Of a stretch of DNA of 64,000 nt, positions 17,214 through 24,924 are shown piece by piece (the first letter of the stretch is position 1; every line of letters begins with the position of its first letter). The position numbers and the translations under genes are program-made. Source of the DNA: DASVDE01 sp036381235 (GTDB taxonomy: Bacteria > Actinomycetota > Thermoleophilia > Solirubrobacterales > 70-9). The notes under the pieces were generated by a model. The model saw only the letters and a program-made list of their open reading frames with translations, searched no databases and had not been told where the DNA came from. The DNA is taken from the NCBI GenBank assembly GCA_036381235.1, contig DASVDE010000003.1, positions 1-64,000 on the forward strand. The letters are read 5' to 3'.

Positions 17214-17902
17214 GGCACGGCGGCGAGGCTGGGGGCGCCGTCGAGCGCGTCCAGCGCCCTGCGCACCGACATCGCCACGCAGGTGAAGATCGGCGTCTCG
17301 CGCTCGGTGTACTCGCTGGACTCGGTTGGCCGCAGCTCGTTGACGAGGTCGAGGAACTCGCCCGGGTCGTCACCCTCGAAGGCGACCACAAACTCCTGGT
17401 CGTCGAGGCCGAAGGAGTAGGTGGTGTTGATCGTGATCTCCGGGTGCCGGCGGCCTACCTCGATGTGGCTCTTCATGATTCGGCCGCGCTCCTCGGCCGG
17501 CAGCCCGTACCAGCGGCGCTGCTTGACCATTGGGTAGAGGAACAGGTACTTACGCTCGGAAACGCAGATCTCCGGTCGCGCCGCCTCCTCGGAGTAGGGA
17601 GAGCGTTTGGTCATCGAGAGGTACGAGTAGGGCGTCTCTGCCCACTTGGCGAGGCCGCTCTGGCCGAGGACGACGTGGAAGGTGTGCAGGTCGTCGAGAT
17701 TGGGGCTCTGGCTGAGCAGGACCAGGTCGACGTCGCCCCGCGTGCCTATGGTTGAGTAAGCCCGCAGAGAGCGGTCCACTGCGAAGTCCTCGCAGGCCGC
17801 CAGGAACTCTTTCTTGTCCGCGGCCCGCAGGTCCGCGTCACGCCGCCGCCATTCGGGATCGACCTTGAAAAACGTGAACTTGGCAAATGTCCGGTCGGCC
17901 AT
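17210..17902 (-). CDS. hemQ: Coproheme decarboxylase / chlorite-dismutase family protein
   Basis: HemQ converts iron-coproporphyrin III to protohaem in the coproporphyrin-dependent pathway of Gram-positive bacteria. The 230-residue protein has the family's length, a KFTFFKVDPEWRRR N-terminal strand, a SMTKRSPY segment with a candidate catalytic tyrosine, and a YPMVKQRRWYGLPAEERGRI stretch followed by MKSH, whose His146 sits where the family has its proximal haem ligand (by position, not proven). TYSFGLDDQEFVVAFE is also typical. The start at 17902 fits the family N-terminus; an upstream start at 17965 is less likely. It heads the run hemQ-PAS/Cys-fprA-bolA. Confidence 0.88.
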   Translation of the reverse strand: MADRTFAKFTFFKVDPEWRRRDADLRAADKKEFLAACEDFAVDRSLRAYSTIGTRGDVDLVLLSQSPNLDDLHTFHVVLGQSGLAKWAETPYSYLSMTKRSPYSEEAARPEICVSERKYLFLYPMVKQRRWYGLPAEERGRIMKSHIEVGRRHPEITINTTYSFGLDDQEFVVAFEGDDPGEFLDLVNELRPTESSEYTERETPIFTCVAMSVRRALDALDGAPSLAAVP

Positions 17903-17936
17903 TGGGTTCACGATAGCCGTCTCTTTGGTTGTTTGG

Positions 17937-18048
17937 GCGGGGATTCCGTGGGGGCCTTCGCTCAACCTTTTCGGTGAGGACGTGGCGGCAAACCCCGTTG
18001 GGAACGCCGAAAAGGTACAAGCCGCTCAGACCCCCACGGAATCCCCGC
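17937..18048 (+). repeat. Palindromic repeat element, copy 1
   Basis: Perfect 18-bp outer arms (GCGGGGATTCCGTGGGGG at 17937-17954, complement at 18031-18048) enclose a second perfect pair ACCTTTTCGG (17965-17974) and CCGAAAAGGT (18007-18016). The core segments AACCTTTTCGGTG and TGGGAACGCCGAAAAGGTAC are shared with copy 2 at 18407-18516, which lies in the opposite orientation. The plus strand can encode a peptide with LNLFG and GNAEKVQ. It lies between the divergent hemQ and membrane-protein genes, or within the extended 5' end of the latter. Confidence 0.88.
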
Positions 18049-18116
18049 TCAAGAGCCAACAGAGCGCCGGCTATCGCCAAACCCCCGGCCCAAAGCACCT
18101 TACCCAGCCCCAGCGA

Positions 18117-19907
18117 GTGGTTTTGGTCTGGCTGCCGAAGGGCACCGAGATTGATGAGCTTGCGGAGCGGGGGCTGTCGCCGGGGCTGATGTCTGCCGGG
18201 CTCGGCGGCGTTTCAGCTGCTCAGACGTATCTGGACATCGGGCAGGGGAACCGGATCTTCAACTCCCTCTATGACACGGAGCTTCCTCGGCTGGGTAGGG
18301 GGGGCTGCACGCCCGCTTGGTGGAGTGCTGTGGACAACCGGGCAGCTTCCGCTCCCGCCGACATCGCCCCCGGCCTCCTCGCTTCGACCCTCGCAACGGC
18401 CAGTATCGGGGTACGGGTGGGGGGTGGAGCGTCTTGTACCTTTTCGGCGTTCCCACCTCGAAAGGCCGCATCCGCTCCACCGAAAAGGTTAAGCGGAACC
18501 CCTCGCCCGTACCCCGTCTCCTTGTTCGAGGTTCGGGGCGCAGTGCTCGGAGAGTTGCCGTCCCTGATCCGGAAATTGCGCGGCAACGACCTGCTGATCG
18601 CCATCGAACGACCTCCTCCGCCCGATGACGAGGCCTTGTCCATCGGCATTGCAGGCAATGGATTCGACGGCAACCTGACCTCGGACAGCACTCGCCTGAA
18701 CGGGTATGTGCTGTCGACGGACGTGTCGCCCACGATCTTGAGCCGGTTTGGGCTTGGAGTCCCCTCGCAGATGTCGGGACAACCGATCCGGGCTGAGCCT
18801 CCGATTGACGTAACCGAGGTGGTTTCGCTGGGGGACCGCCTGAGCACGATCTCCGAACGGCGCGGCCCGGTGATCGGGGCCAGCCTCGCCGTCTGGCTGG
18901 CCGGGCTGGGACTGGCGATCGCCGTGAGCGGAGGGCGACTGGCACGTCCAGGCGTTCGCCTGCTGGGCCTCAGCGTCGTCTACCTGCCCCTGGTGCTGCT
19001 GGCCGGTGCGGCGCTGGAGCCGAGTCAGGGCGCCGAGCAGGCCCTGACACTGGTCGGCGCCCCGTTGTTGGGCCTGCTCACACTCTGGGCGCTCGGCGGC
19101 TACCGGGCGCTCGCGGGCGCCTCGGCGCTGACAGTCCTCTCCTATGCGATCGACGTCATCGCCGGCTCGCCGCTCACGTCACTGTCGCTGCTGGGACCGA
19201 ACCCCGGTCTCGGAGTGCGGTTCTACGGAATCGGCAACGAGCTGGAGGCCCTGCTGGCGGTACTGGTCGTCGCCGGCACCGGGGCAGCGGTAACGGGCTT
19301 CGCCCCGCGGCTTTCGCCGCGTAGGTGCGCCTTCGCCTTCCTCGCGGTGGGCCTGACACTGGCGGTGGTCTTCGCCGCGGGTCGCTTCGGCGCCGACGTC
19401 GGCGCGGCGATCGTGCTGCCGATTGGCGCCGCCGTCGCAGCGGCGGCGGCGATCGGAGCGCGACGACGGCGCACGGCGCTGCTGGTCGTCGCGACACCGC
19501 TGGCGGTCGTCGCCCTACTGGCGCTGATCGACCTCGCCTCCGGCGCCAACGCGCACCTGACGCGCTCCGTCCTCGATGCCGGTGGACTTGGGGACCTCGC
19601 AGACGTCGCCCAGCGCCGCCTCCAGCTCTCCGCCCACAGCTTCACCCGGCCGATCGTCTTCGTCTTCATGCCGCTGATCGCAATCGCGGTCGCGCTGACC
19701 GTGACGCACCGCCGGCGCCTCGCCGCCTGGCTGGACGGACGCCCCGCGATGCGAGCCGCGCTGATCGGCGCGGCCGTCGCCACCGTAGTGGGCACTCTCG
19801 CCAACGACTCGGGCGCCCTGCTGCTCGAGATCGGTACCGCCTATCTGCTGGTCTTCCTGTCGTTTGCCTGGGCCGAAGCAGAACGGGCACTGCGGGGGAG
19901 CCGTTGA
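18117..19907 (+). CDS. Large multi-pass membrane protein with N-terminal soluble domain
   Basis: I do not recognise a named gene. The first ~250 residues form a soluble domain with features of alkaline-phosphatase-like exported domains (LLIAIERPPPPDDEALSIG, then a GNLTSDSTRLNGYVLSTDVS stretch and TILSRFGL), and the last ~350 residues contain about ten hydrophobic segments. The frame is open back to 17814, so the start is uncertain: GTG 18117 is given because it avoids antisense overlap with hemQ, but it leaves no signal peptide. Codons 97-133 or so come from the palindromic repeat copy at 18407-18516, which keeps the frame open. Confidence 0.6.
   Translation: MVLVWLPKGTEIDELAERGLSPGLMSAGLGGVSAAQTYLDIGQGNRIFNSLYDTELPRLGRGGCTPAWWSAVDNRAASAPADIAPGLLASTLATASIGVRVGGGASCTFSAFPPRKAASAPPKRLSGTPRPYPVSLFEVRGAVLGELPSLIRKLRGNDLLIAIERPPPPDDEALSIGIAGNGFDGNLTSDSTRLNGYVLSTDVSPTILSRFGLGVPSQMSGQPIRAEPPIDVTEVVSLGDRLSTISERRGPVIGASLAVWLAGLGLAIAVSGGRLARPGVRLLGLSVVYLPLVLLAGAALEPSQGAEQALTLVGAPLLGLLTLWALGGYRALAGASALTVLSYAIDVIAGSPLTSLSLLGPNPGLGVRFYGIGNELEALLAVLVVAGTGAAVTGFAPRLSPRRCAFAFLAVGLTLAVVFAAGRFGADVGAAIVLPIGAAVAAAAAIGARRRRTALLVVATPLAVVALLALIDLASGANAHLTRSVLDAGGLGDLADVAQRRLQLSAHSFTRPIVFVFMPLIAIAVALTVTHRRRLAAWLDGRPAMRAALIGAAVATVVGTLANDSGALLLEIGTAYLLVFLSFAWAEAERALRGSR
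18407..18516 (-). repeat. Palindromic repeat element, copy 2 (inside a coding region)
   Basis: Outer arms CGGGGTACGGGTGGGGGG (18407-18424) and CCCCTCGCCCGTACCCCG (18499-18516) pair at 16 of 18 positions. The inner pair ACCTTTTCGG (18438-18447) and CCGAAAAGGT (18480-18489) is identical to copy 1. The outer arms differ from copy 1 yet still pair, while the core is conserved. Read on the minus strand, it again encodes LNLFG and GNAEKVQ; in the host gene it is read on the other strand and contributes roughly 37 residues. Confidence 0.85.
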
Positions 19908-19972
19908 CCCGCCTATGGCGAGATAGGGGTCTAAAACGTCTGTCCTGTCAAGACCGTTACCCTTAACGCTTC

Positions 19973-22291
19973 GTGCGGATTGCCCTTGTCTCGCCATATT
20001 CCTGGACGTATCAGGGGGGCGTGAACCGGCACGTTGAAGCGCTTGCCGAGGAGTTTCTCGGCCGGGGCCACCACGTGCGCGTTCTGGCTCCCTTCGACCC
20101 GCCTGACCGGGTCAGTCGAATCATGCACCGCGGGGCGGCCGAACCGCGTGAGGTCCCCGACTACCTGATGCCCCTGGGACGCTCCGTGGGGATCGGCGCC
20201 AACGGCGCCGTCTCCAACCTGTCGCCGTTCCCGGCGGGCGGCATCGTCGCTCCACGCCGCCGGATCCGCGAAGGCTTCGACGTGATCCACGTCCACGAGC
20301 CGGTCGTGCCGCTGGTCGGCTGGAACGCGACGCTGGGCGCGCGCACGCCGGTGGTCGGAACCTTCCATGCCTACTCGACCAAGGCGATCCCCAATCACAT
20401 CGCCTCTCTGCTGGGCGCACGGCGAGTGTTCAACCGCCTCTCGGCTCGGATCGCGGTCTCCGAAGCCGCTGCCTGGACAGGCAGGCGCTGGTTCGGCGGC
20501 CACTACGAGATCGTTCCCAACGGCGTCGACGTCGACGCCGCCCCAAGCGGGTCCAAGCCCGAGGGGGATGAGCTGCGGGTGCTGTTCGTCGGCCGACCCG
20601 AGGAGCGCAAGGGGCTGCCGATCCTGCTCAGCGCCTTCGGCGCTCTGGTCGAGCACGTTCCCAGTCGCCTGACCGTGATCGGGGCTGAGCGCGAAGACGT
20701 CCTCCGCTACCTGGCCGATCCAGAGACGATGCGTTGGATCGACGTCCATGGGCGGGTCTCAGGCGGCGATCTCTGGAACGCCTTGCACCAGGCGGATGTC
20801 CTCTGCGCTCCCTCCCTCTCGGGTGAGAGCTTCGGAATGGTCCTCACCGAGGCCTTCGCCGCCGGCACCCCGGTGATCGCCTCGGCGATCGCCGGCTACA
20901 GCGACGTCGTAACCGACGGGGTCGATGGGGTGCTGGTGCCGCCGGCCGACGCACAGCGCCTCGCCGAGGAGCTCCAGCGGGCCCACCACGAGCCCGAGCG
21001 CCTGACGGCGATGGGCGAAGCGGCGCGCCAGAGCGCTCAGCGCTACGCGTGGCCTCGCGTGGCCGACCGGGTGACAGATGTCTACGAGCAGGCGATCGAG
21101 GCGCCCAAGGCGGTCGGAGCCGCCGAGCGCGCGGTGCGCTGGGCGGGGCTTCAGCCCGCCGACGGCAAGCCCCGGCGCGCACCGCAAAAGCTCCCCTCGC
21201 TGGACCCGCCCCTCGCCCGTGGCAGCAGCAGGCGGCGGCGTGCAGCCCGTCGGGTCGGGCTTGGCGTCGCGGGAGCGATGGGCATTGGCCTGACGGCACT
21301 CGCCGCCCAGAAGATCGGCGTCGACAACGTGGTCTCCAGCATCGTCCGCTCCGACGCCACCTGGGTCCTGGTGGCCTGCGCGCTGATGGCCCTCTCGCTG
21401 TTCTTCCGCGCAGCGTCCTGGTATTGGATCGCGCGCGCGGCGTTGCCGAACCGGCCGATTCGCCGCCGTGACGTCACCTCGGCGACGATGATCGGCGTAC
21501 TGATGTCGGCGACCCTCCCGGCTCGCCTCGGTGAGCCGGCCAGGGCGATGACGCTCGCTCGTCGCACCGGCAGGATGCGGGAGACCTTCCCGGTTCTGCT
21601 CGGCACCCTGGTCTCACAGACGATGCTGAACCTCATCGCTCTCTTGATGCTAGGCGTGATCATCGTCTCGACGACACCGCTCTTCCACTCCGGGACGCAG
21701 AAGATCTTCGCCTTCAGCCTGGTGCCGCTGATCCTGCTCTTGGTCGTCCTGCTGGCGCCGGCGCTGATGCGACGCGGCGGCAACGGGCGTCTGGCACGAA
21801 TCGGCGCGACCCTGCGGGGAGGGCTGCTTCAGGTGCGGCGCGGGCTGGCGGTCTTCCGCAAGCCTCGTCGCGGCCTCGCCGCAGCGCTCGCGCAGCTGAG
21901 CGCCTGGGCGATTCAGCTCGCCGCCTGCTGGGCGCTGCTGTTCGCCCTCAACCTGGATGGGCAGGCGGGCATCGGCGCGGCGGCGGCGGTGCTCTTCGCC
22001 GTCAACGTCACCGCTGTGGTGCCGGCGACTCCGTCCAACATCGGCGTCTTCCAGCTCGCCGTGATCAGCGTCCTGCATACCGGCTTTGGGGTCGGGACCG
22101 CGGACGCGCTTGCCTATGGCGTGATCCTCCAGGCGGTGGAGATCGCGACCGCGGTCACCCTCGGCCTGCCGGCCCTGGTCCGAGAGGGCCTTACCTGGAG
22201 CGACCTCCGCATCCAGGCTCTGTCGGCGGCGCCGGTCCGGCTCCAACCCCGTCCCCCGCGCCGCGAAGCCGGCGAGCGGGTGGGCATCTAG
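19973..22291 (+). CDS. GT4 glycosyltransferase (PimA/PimB-like) fused to flippase-like membrane domain
   Basis: The 772-residue protein joins two families. Residues 1 to ~385 are a GT-B glycosyltransferase of family 4: YSWTYQGGVNRHVEALAEEF at the start, VIHVHEP, VPNGVD, then the donor-site stretch with SLSGESFGMVLTEAFAAGTPV, as in phosphatidylinositol mannosyltransferases. After a basic linker (about 385-430), the rest has 7-8 membrane segments in the pattern of the YbhN/AglD/MprF flippase-like domain (SATLPARLGEPARA and VPATPSNIGVFQ). The fusion suggests a glycolipid made and moved across the membrane by one protein. Start is GTG 19973. Confidence 0.85.
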   Translation: MRIALVSPYSWTYQGGVNRHVEALAEEFLGRGHHVRVLAPFDPPDRVSRIMHRGAAEPREVPDYLMPLGRSVGIGANGAVSNLSPFPAGGIVAPRRRIREGFDVIHVHEPVVPLVGWNATLGARTPVVGTFHAYSTKAIPNHIASLLGARRVFNRLSARIAVSEAAAWTGRRWFGGHYEIVPNGVDVDAAPSGSKPEGDELRVLFVGRPEERKGLPILLSAFGALVEHVPSRLTVIGAEREDVLRYLADPETMRWIDVHGRVSGGDLWNALHQADVLCAPSLSGESFGMVLTEAFAAGTPVIASAIAGYSDVVTDGVDGVLVPPADAQRLAEELQRAHHEPERLTAMGEAARQSAQRYAWPRVADRVTDVYEQAIEAPKAVGAAERAVRWAGLQPADGKPRRAPQKLPSLDPPLARGSSRRRRAARRVGLGVAGAMGIGLTALAAQKIGVDNVVSSIVRSDATWVLVACALMALSLFFRAASWYWIARAALPNRPIRRRDVTSATMIGVLMSATLPARLGEPARAMTLARRTGRMRETFPVLLGTLVSQTMLNLIALLMLGVIIVSTTPLFHSGTQKIFAFSLVPLILLLVVLLAPALMRRGGNGRLARIGATLRGGLLQVRRGLAVFRKPRRGLAAALAQLSAWAIQLAACWALLFALNLDGQAGIGAAAAVLFAVNVTAVVPATPSNIGVFQLAVISVLHTGFGVGTADALAYGVILQAVEIATAVTLGLPALVREGLTWSDLRIQALSAAPVRLQPRPPRREAGERVGI

Positions 22292-22314
22292 CCGACTATC
22301 GCTAGGGTTGACAT

Positions 22315-22698
22315 ATGGCAGATCCTGAGCTGAAAGCCAAAGTCGAGGAGCTGATCGCGGCCAACCCGGTTCTGCTCTTCATGAAAGGGACCCCCGAGAT
22401 GCCCCGCTGTGGCTTCTCGATGCGCGTGGTTCAGGTGCTCGATGCGCTGGACGTCGAGTACGGCGCGATCGACGTTCTCCCCGCGCTGCAGCCACTGCGT
22501 GAGGTGACCGCTGAGATCTCCGACTGGCAGACCTTCCCCCAGCTCTACGTCAACGGCGAGCTAATCGGTGGGGCCGACCTCGTCGAGGAGATGTTCGAGT
22601 CCGGCGAGCTGGCCGAAACGCTCGGTGTCGAACAACCGCAGGCGCCCGCCGTGGCACCCGCTCCGCCGGCCCAGTCGCCGCCGTTGAAGATCGAATAG
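22315..22698 (+). CDS. grxD: Monothiol glutaredoxin (Grx4/GrxD family)
   Basis: This is a CGFS-type monothiol glutaredoxin, which holds a 2Fe-2S cluster between two monomers or with a BolA partner and delivers it to other proteins. The 127-residue protein shows KGTPEMPRCGFS with the active Cys32, then WQTFPQLYVNGELIGGADLV, which forms the glutathione site. A Pro/Ala-rich tail of about 20 residues is added to the usual 105. A BolA gene lies at 14943 and an A-type carrier gene converges on it at 22793, which supports an Fe-S role. Confidence 0.95.
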   Translation: MADPELKAKVEELIAANPVLLFMKGTPEMPRCGFSMRVVQVLDALDVEYGAIDVLPALQPLREVTAEISDWQTFPQLYVNGELIGGADLVEEMFESGELAETLGVEQPQAPAVAPAPPAQSPPLKIE

Positions 22699-22702
22699 AC
22701 AC

Positions 22703-22721
22703 GGTCAGCCGGCGGCTGACC
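22703..22721 (+). terminator. Hairpin after grxD, possible terminator
   Basis: GGTCAGCC (22703-22710) and GGCTGACC (22714-22721) form a perfect 8-bp stem with a 3-base loop, five bases after the grxD stop and between convergent genes. No T-run follows, so termination strength is uncertain. Confidence 0.45.
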
Positions 22722-22792
22722 AAGCAGATCAAGGAGGCAGGGAGCGTGGCGTGCTCTGCACGCGAGCGATCGAGGACGCCGATATGCGCCGG

Positions 22793-23164
22793 TCAGACGG
22801 CGGCTGCGTCTTCTTCTTTGACCTGGAAGGAGGAACCGCAACCGCAGGCCGCCACGACGTTTGGGTTGTTGACCTGAAAGCCGGCGCCCTGGAGGCCCTC
22901 GACGTAGTCCACCTCCGAGCCGAAGACGAACTGCATGCTGACCTTGTCGACGACGACGGCGACCCCGTCGACCTCGAAGAGGTGATCGTCGTCCTTGGCG
23001 CGGTCGAATGCGAGCGCGTACTGAAAGCCCGAGCAGCCGCCGCCGCGAACTGCCACACGCAGGGCCTGGTCCTGAGCGTCTTCCTGGCCACCCAGCAGCT
23101 CACCGATCTTCTCGGCGGCCTTGCCGGTCAGGGTGATCGCTTCTTTGGTCTCCGCTTCAGTCAC
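22793..23164 (-). CDS. A-type iron-sulfur carrier (HesB/IscA/ErpA family)
   Basis: This 123-residue protein carries the three cysteines of A-type carriers: Cys44 in RGGGCSGFQY, and Cys107 and Cys109 in ACGCGSSF. It would accept Fe-S clusters from scaffolds and pass them to target enzymes; BioB and the electron-transfer proteins in this window are plausible clients. The start is GTG 23164, giving the family's usual N-terminus (ITLTGKAAEKIGELL); it is divergent from degV with 40 bases between. Whether it is IscA- or ErpA-like cannot be decided by eye. Confidence 0.92.
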   Translation of the reverse strand: MTEAETKEAITLTGKAAEKIGELLGGQEDAQDQALRVAVRGGGCSGFQYALAFDRAKDDDHLFEVDGVAVVVDKVSMQFVFGSEVDYVEGLQGAGFQVNNPNVVAACGCGSSFQVKEEDAAAV

Positions 23165-23204
23165 TTCACAAAGTGTAGCGGCCGGTCTGCGAGAATCGGC
23201 GCTC

Positions 23205-24080
23205 TTGAGCACCCGCCCGCAAACCGCCGTTGTCTGCGACACGACTGCCTACCTCCCCTCCGAGCTGACGGCCGCACGTGGGATAGAGGTGATCAGCCTC
23301 TACGTCGCGCTCGATGGAGACCAGCAGCGGGAGGCCGAGATCGGCGATTACGGGGAGTTCTTCGAGCGTCTGCGCGCCTCCGAGAGCGGCTTCACAACCT
23401 CCCAGCCTTCGATAGGCGACTTCATCGCGGTCTACGAGCCCCTGCTGGACAACGGCGGCGACATCGTCTCCATCCATCTTGCTTCCGGGATCTCAGGCAC
23501 CTATGAAGCAGCCTGTCAGGCGCGCGAACGCCTGATCGCCGAGGACAAGGGCGGGGAGCGGATCCGTGTATTCGACTCGCGCTCCGCTTGCGGGGGAATG
23601 GGTTACAGCGTTTTGGCCGCAGCGGCGGAGGCAGCGGCCGGGGGCGACGGAGACGCGGTCCTCGCCCGCGCCCAAAAAGCTCGCGAGGAGCTGAAGATGT
23701 GGTTTGCGATCGACACCCTCGAGTACCTGCGCCGGGGAGGGCGGATCGGAGGCGCGCGGGCCTGGATTGGCTCCGCCCTGAAGATCAAGCCGATTCTCAC
23801 GCTGGAGGAAGAGATCACCCCGGTCGAGCGGGTGCGCACTCGCGCGCGGGCGCTGGAGAGGCTGCGTGACTATGCGCGCCAGCGCCATGAGTCGGGATTC
23901 GACGCCTGGGTGATTCAGCACATCCGCGACGAGGAGACGGCCGCCGCCCTGGCCGATGACTGCCGCGAGATCTTCGGCTGTGAGCCTGTCTACATCTCGG
24001 AGATCGGGCCCGTGATCGGCGCCCACGTGGGCCCGGGGCTGCTCGGCGTCGGCAGCGTGTCGAAGTCGGTGCTGGAGTAG
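23205..24080 (+). CDS. DegV family fatty-acid-binding protein
   Basis: DegV/FakB-type proteins bind fatty acids and present them to a fatty acid kinase. The 291-residue protein has the family pattern: AVVCDTTAYLPSEL at the start, FTTSQPSIGDF, SIHLASGISGTYEAA (ligand-contacting Ser/Thr), DSRSACGGMGY, and YLRRGGRIGGARAWIGSALKIKPIL in the second half. The likely start is TTG 23205, which places the first strand at the N-terminus; an upstream start would overlap the divergent iscA-type gene. No fatty acid kinase gene (fakA) is next to it. Confidence 0.9.
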   Translation: MSTRPQTAVVCDTTAYLPSELTAARGIEVISLYVALDGDQQREAEIGDYGEFFERLRASESGFTTSQPSIGDFIAVYEPLLDNGGDIVSIHLASGISGTYEAACQARERLIAEDKGGERIRVFDSRSACGGMGYSVLAAAAEAAAGGDGDAVLARAQKAREELKMWFAIDTLEYLRRGGRIGGARAWIGSALKIKPILTLEEEITPVERVRTRARALERLRDYARQRHESGFDAWVIQHIRDEETAAALADDCREIFGCEPVYISEIGPVIGAHVGPGLLGVGSVSKSVLE

Positions 24081-24089
24081 TCGGTCGGC

Positions 24090-24341
24090 TCAGCCGCGGC
24101 GTCGTAGTGCCAAAAATCCACCGAGGGCAAAACCGACCACGGCTGCGCCGATCGCCAGCTCGCGCCTGTGCTCGCGGACCTGACGCTTCCAGTCGGTCAG
24201 CTCGGTGACCCGGCCGCGCAGGGCCTCAACCGAGCGGCCCAGATCCTGGCGCTGAGCGACGATGTCGCGGCGGATCTGCGCCGCTGAGCGGCCAGGCATG
24301 CCTACCGTCGAGGGGCGAACGGGCTCGGGGTGAGCGCTCAT
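24090..24341 (-). CDS. DUF3618 small membrane protein
   Basis: This 83-residue protein has a helical segment AAQIRRDIVAQRQDLGRSVEAL, typical of DUF3618, then a C-terminal membrane helix (ELAIGAAVVGFALGGFLAL) ending in basic residues. Its ATG overlaps the stop of the Holin-X gene (ATGA). Such proteins are found with phage-holin-like genes in actinobacteria; the function is not known. It probably sits at the inner membrane with the helical part in the cytoplasm. Confidence 0.85.
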   Translation of the reverse strand: MSAHPEPVRPSTVGMPGRSAAQIRRDIVAQRQDLGRSVEALRGRVTELTDWKRQVREHRRELAIGAAVVGFALGGFLALRRRG

Positions 24342-24772
24342 TTGCCGTCCCCCTCCAGCATCTCCTTGGTCAGCTTCGCCTCCTCGATCGCCTGCTCGGG
24401 AACCGGAGGCGCCCCGGCCTGGACCGAACGGTAGGCGAAGAATCCGGCGCCGGCGGCAATCAACAGGAAGATCGCCGCCTCGACGAAGAATCCTGGCCAG
24501 GCCTTGCCGTCGAACACCTCTTCGTTGAGGAGCCAAGCGAACCCCTCCATGATCAGGATCAGCGCTAGGAAGGCGAAGGCGCCGGCGGCTGCGCCGACCA
24601 CCGAGCCGCGCAGGATCTTGCCGACTTTCTCGGTGATTTCGGTCTTGGCGAGCTCAATCTCCTCGCGGACGAGCGAAGAAGCCCGCTCGGAGACGTCGAA
24701 GACCAGCTCCGCCACAGACTTGCGGTCCTCGGGCCCCTGCGGGGGAGTCATGCCGGAATCGGGCGTCGACAT
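24338..24772 (-). CDS. Phage holin family / actinobacterial Holin-X protein
   Basis: The 144-residue protein has an amphipathic N-terminal segment (SVAELVFDVSERASSLVREE, about 19-38) followed by two membrane helices (about 55-80 and 92-112) and an acidic tail. This is the layout of the Holin-X/DUF1469 family, chromosomal membrane proteins of uncertain role despite the holin name. The start at 24772 lies just after the stop of a 44-residue membrane protein gene, and its own stop overlaps the DUF3618 gene, giving a tight three-gene unit. Confidence 0.86.
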   Translation of the reverse strand: MSTPDSGMTPPQGPEDRKSVAELVFDVSERASSLVREEIELAKTEITEKVGKILRGSVVGAAAGAFAFLALILIMEGFAWLLNEEVFDGKAWPGFFVEAAIFLLIAAGAGFFAYRSVQAGAPPVPEQAIEEAKLTKEMLEGDGK

Positions 24773-24774
24773 GT

Positions 24775-24909
24775 CTACTCCGGGGGCTCCTCGTCGAAGA
24801 GGCGTCTCCAGAGGATTGCCGACGCGCGCGCCGCGAGAATGCTGGCAAGCGCGCTCGAGGCGGCCAGCAACCCGCTCCACATCAACCGTCTGACGATGTC
24901 GTTCTCCAT
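24775..24909 (-). CDS. Small membrane protein, 44 residues
   Basis: ATG at 24909 opens a 44-codon frame ending in TAG two bases before the Holin-X start. The product begins MENDIVRRLMWSG, continues with a hydrophobic alanine-rich helix (about residues 11-34) and ends in a charged RRLFDEEPPE. The position at the head of the Holin-X/DUF3618 unit and the clean membrane-helix pattern make it a credible gene. It somewhat resembles DUF4235-like small proteins that occur in this setting. It is easily missed because of its size. Confidence 0.65.
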   Translation of the reverse strand: MENDIVRRLMWSGLLAASSALASILAARASAILWRRLFDEEPPE

Positions 24910-24924
24910 CGTCGCCGACCTTAC

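Noticed and set aside
17814..18116. Longer start for the membrane protein, giving a possible signal-like helix
   Set aside because: It would overlap hemQ's 5' end on the opposite strand and leave no room for either promoter. A hydrophobic run exists, so it is not excluded with certainty.
24090..24909. Prophage lysis module (holin)
   Set aside because: No endolysin, tail or integrase gene is near; this trio is a chromosomal envelope set.
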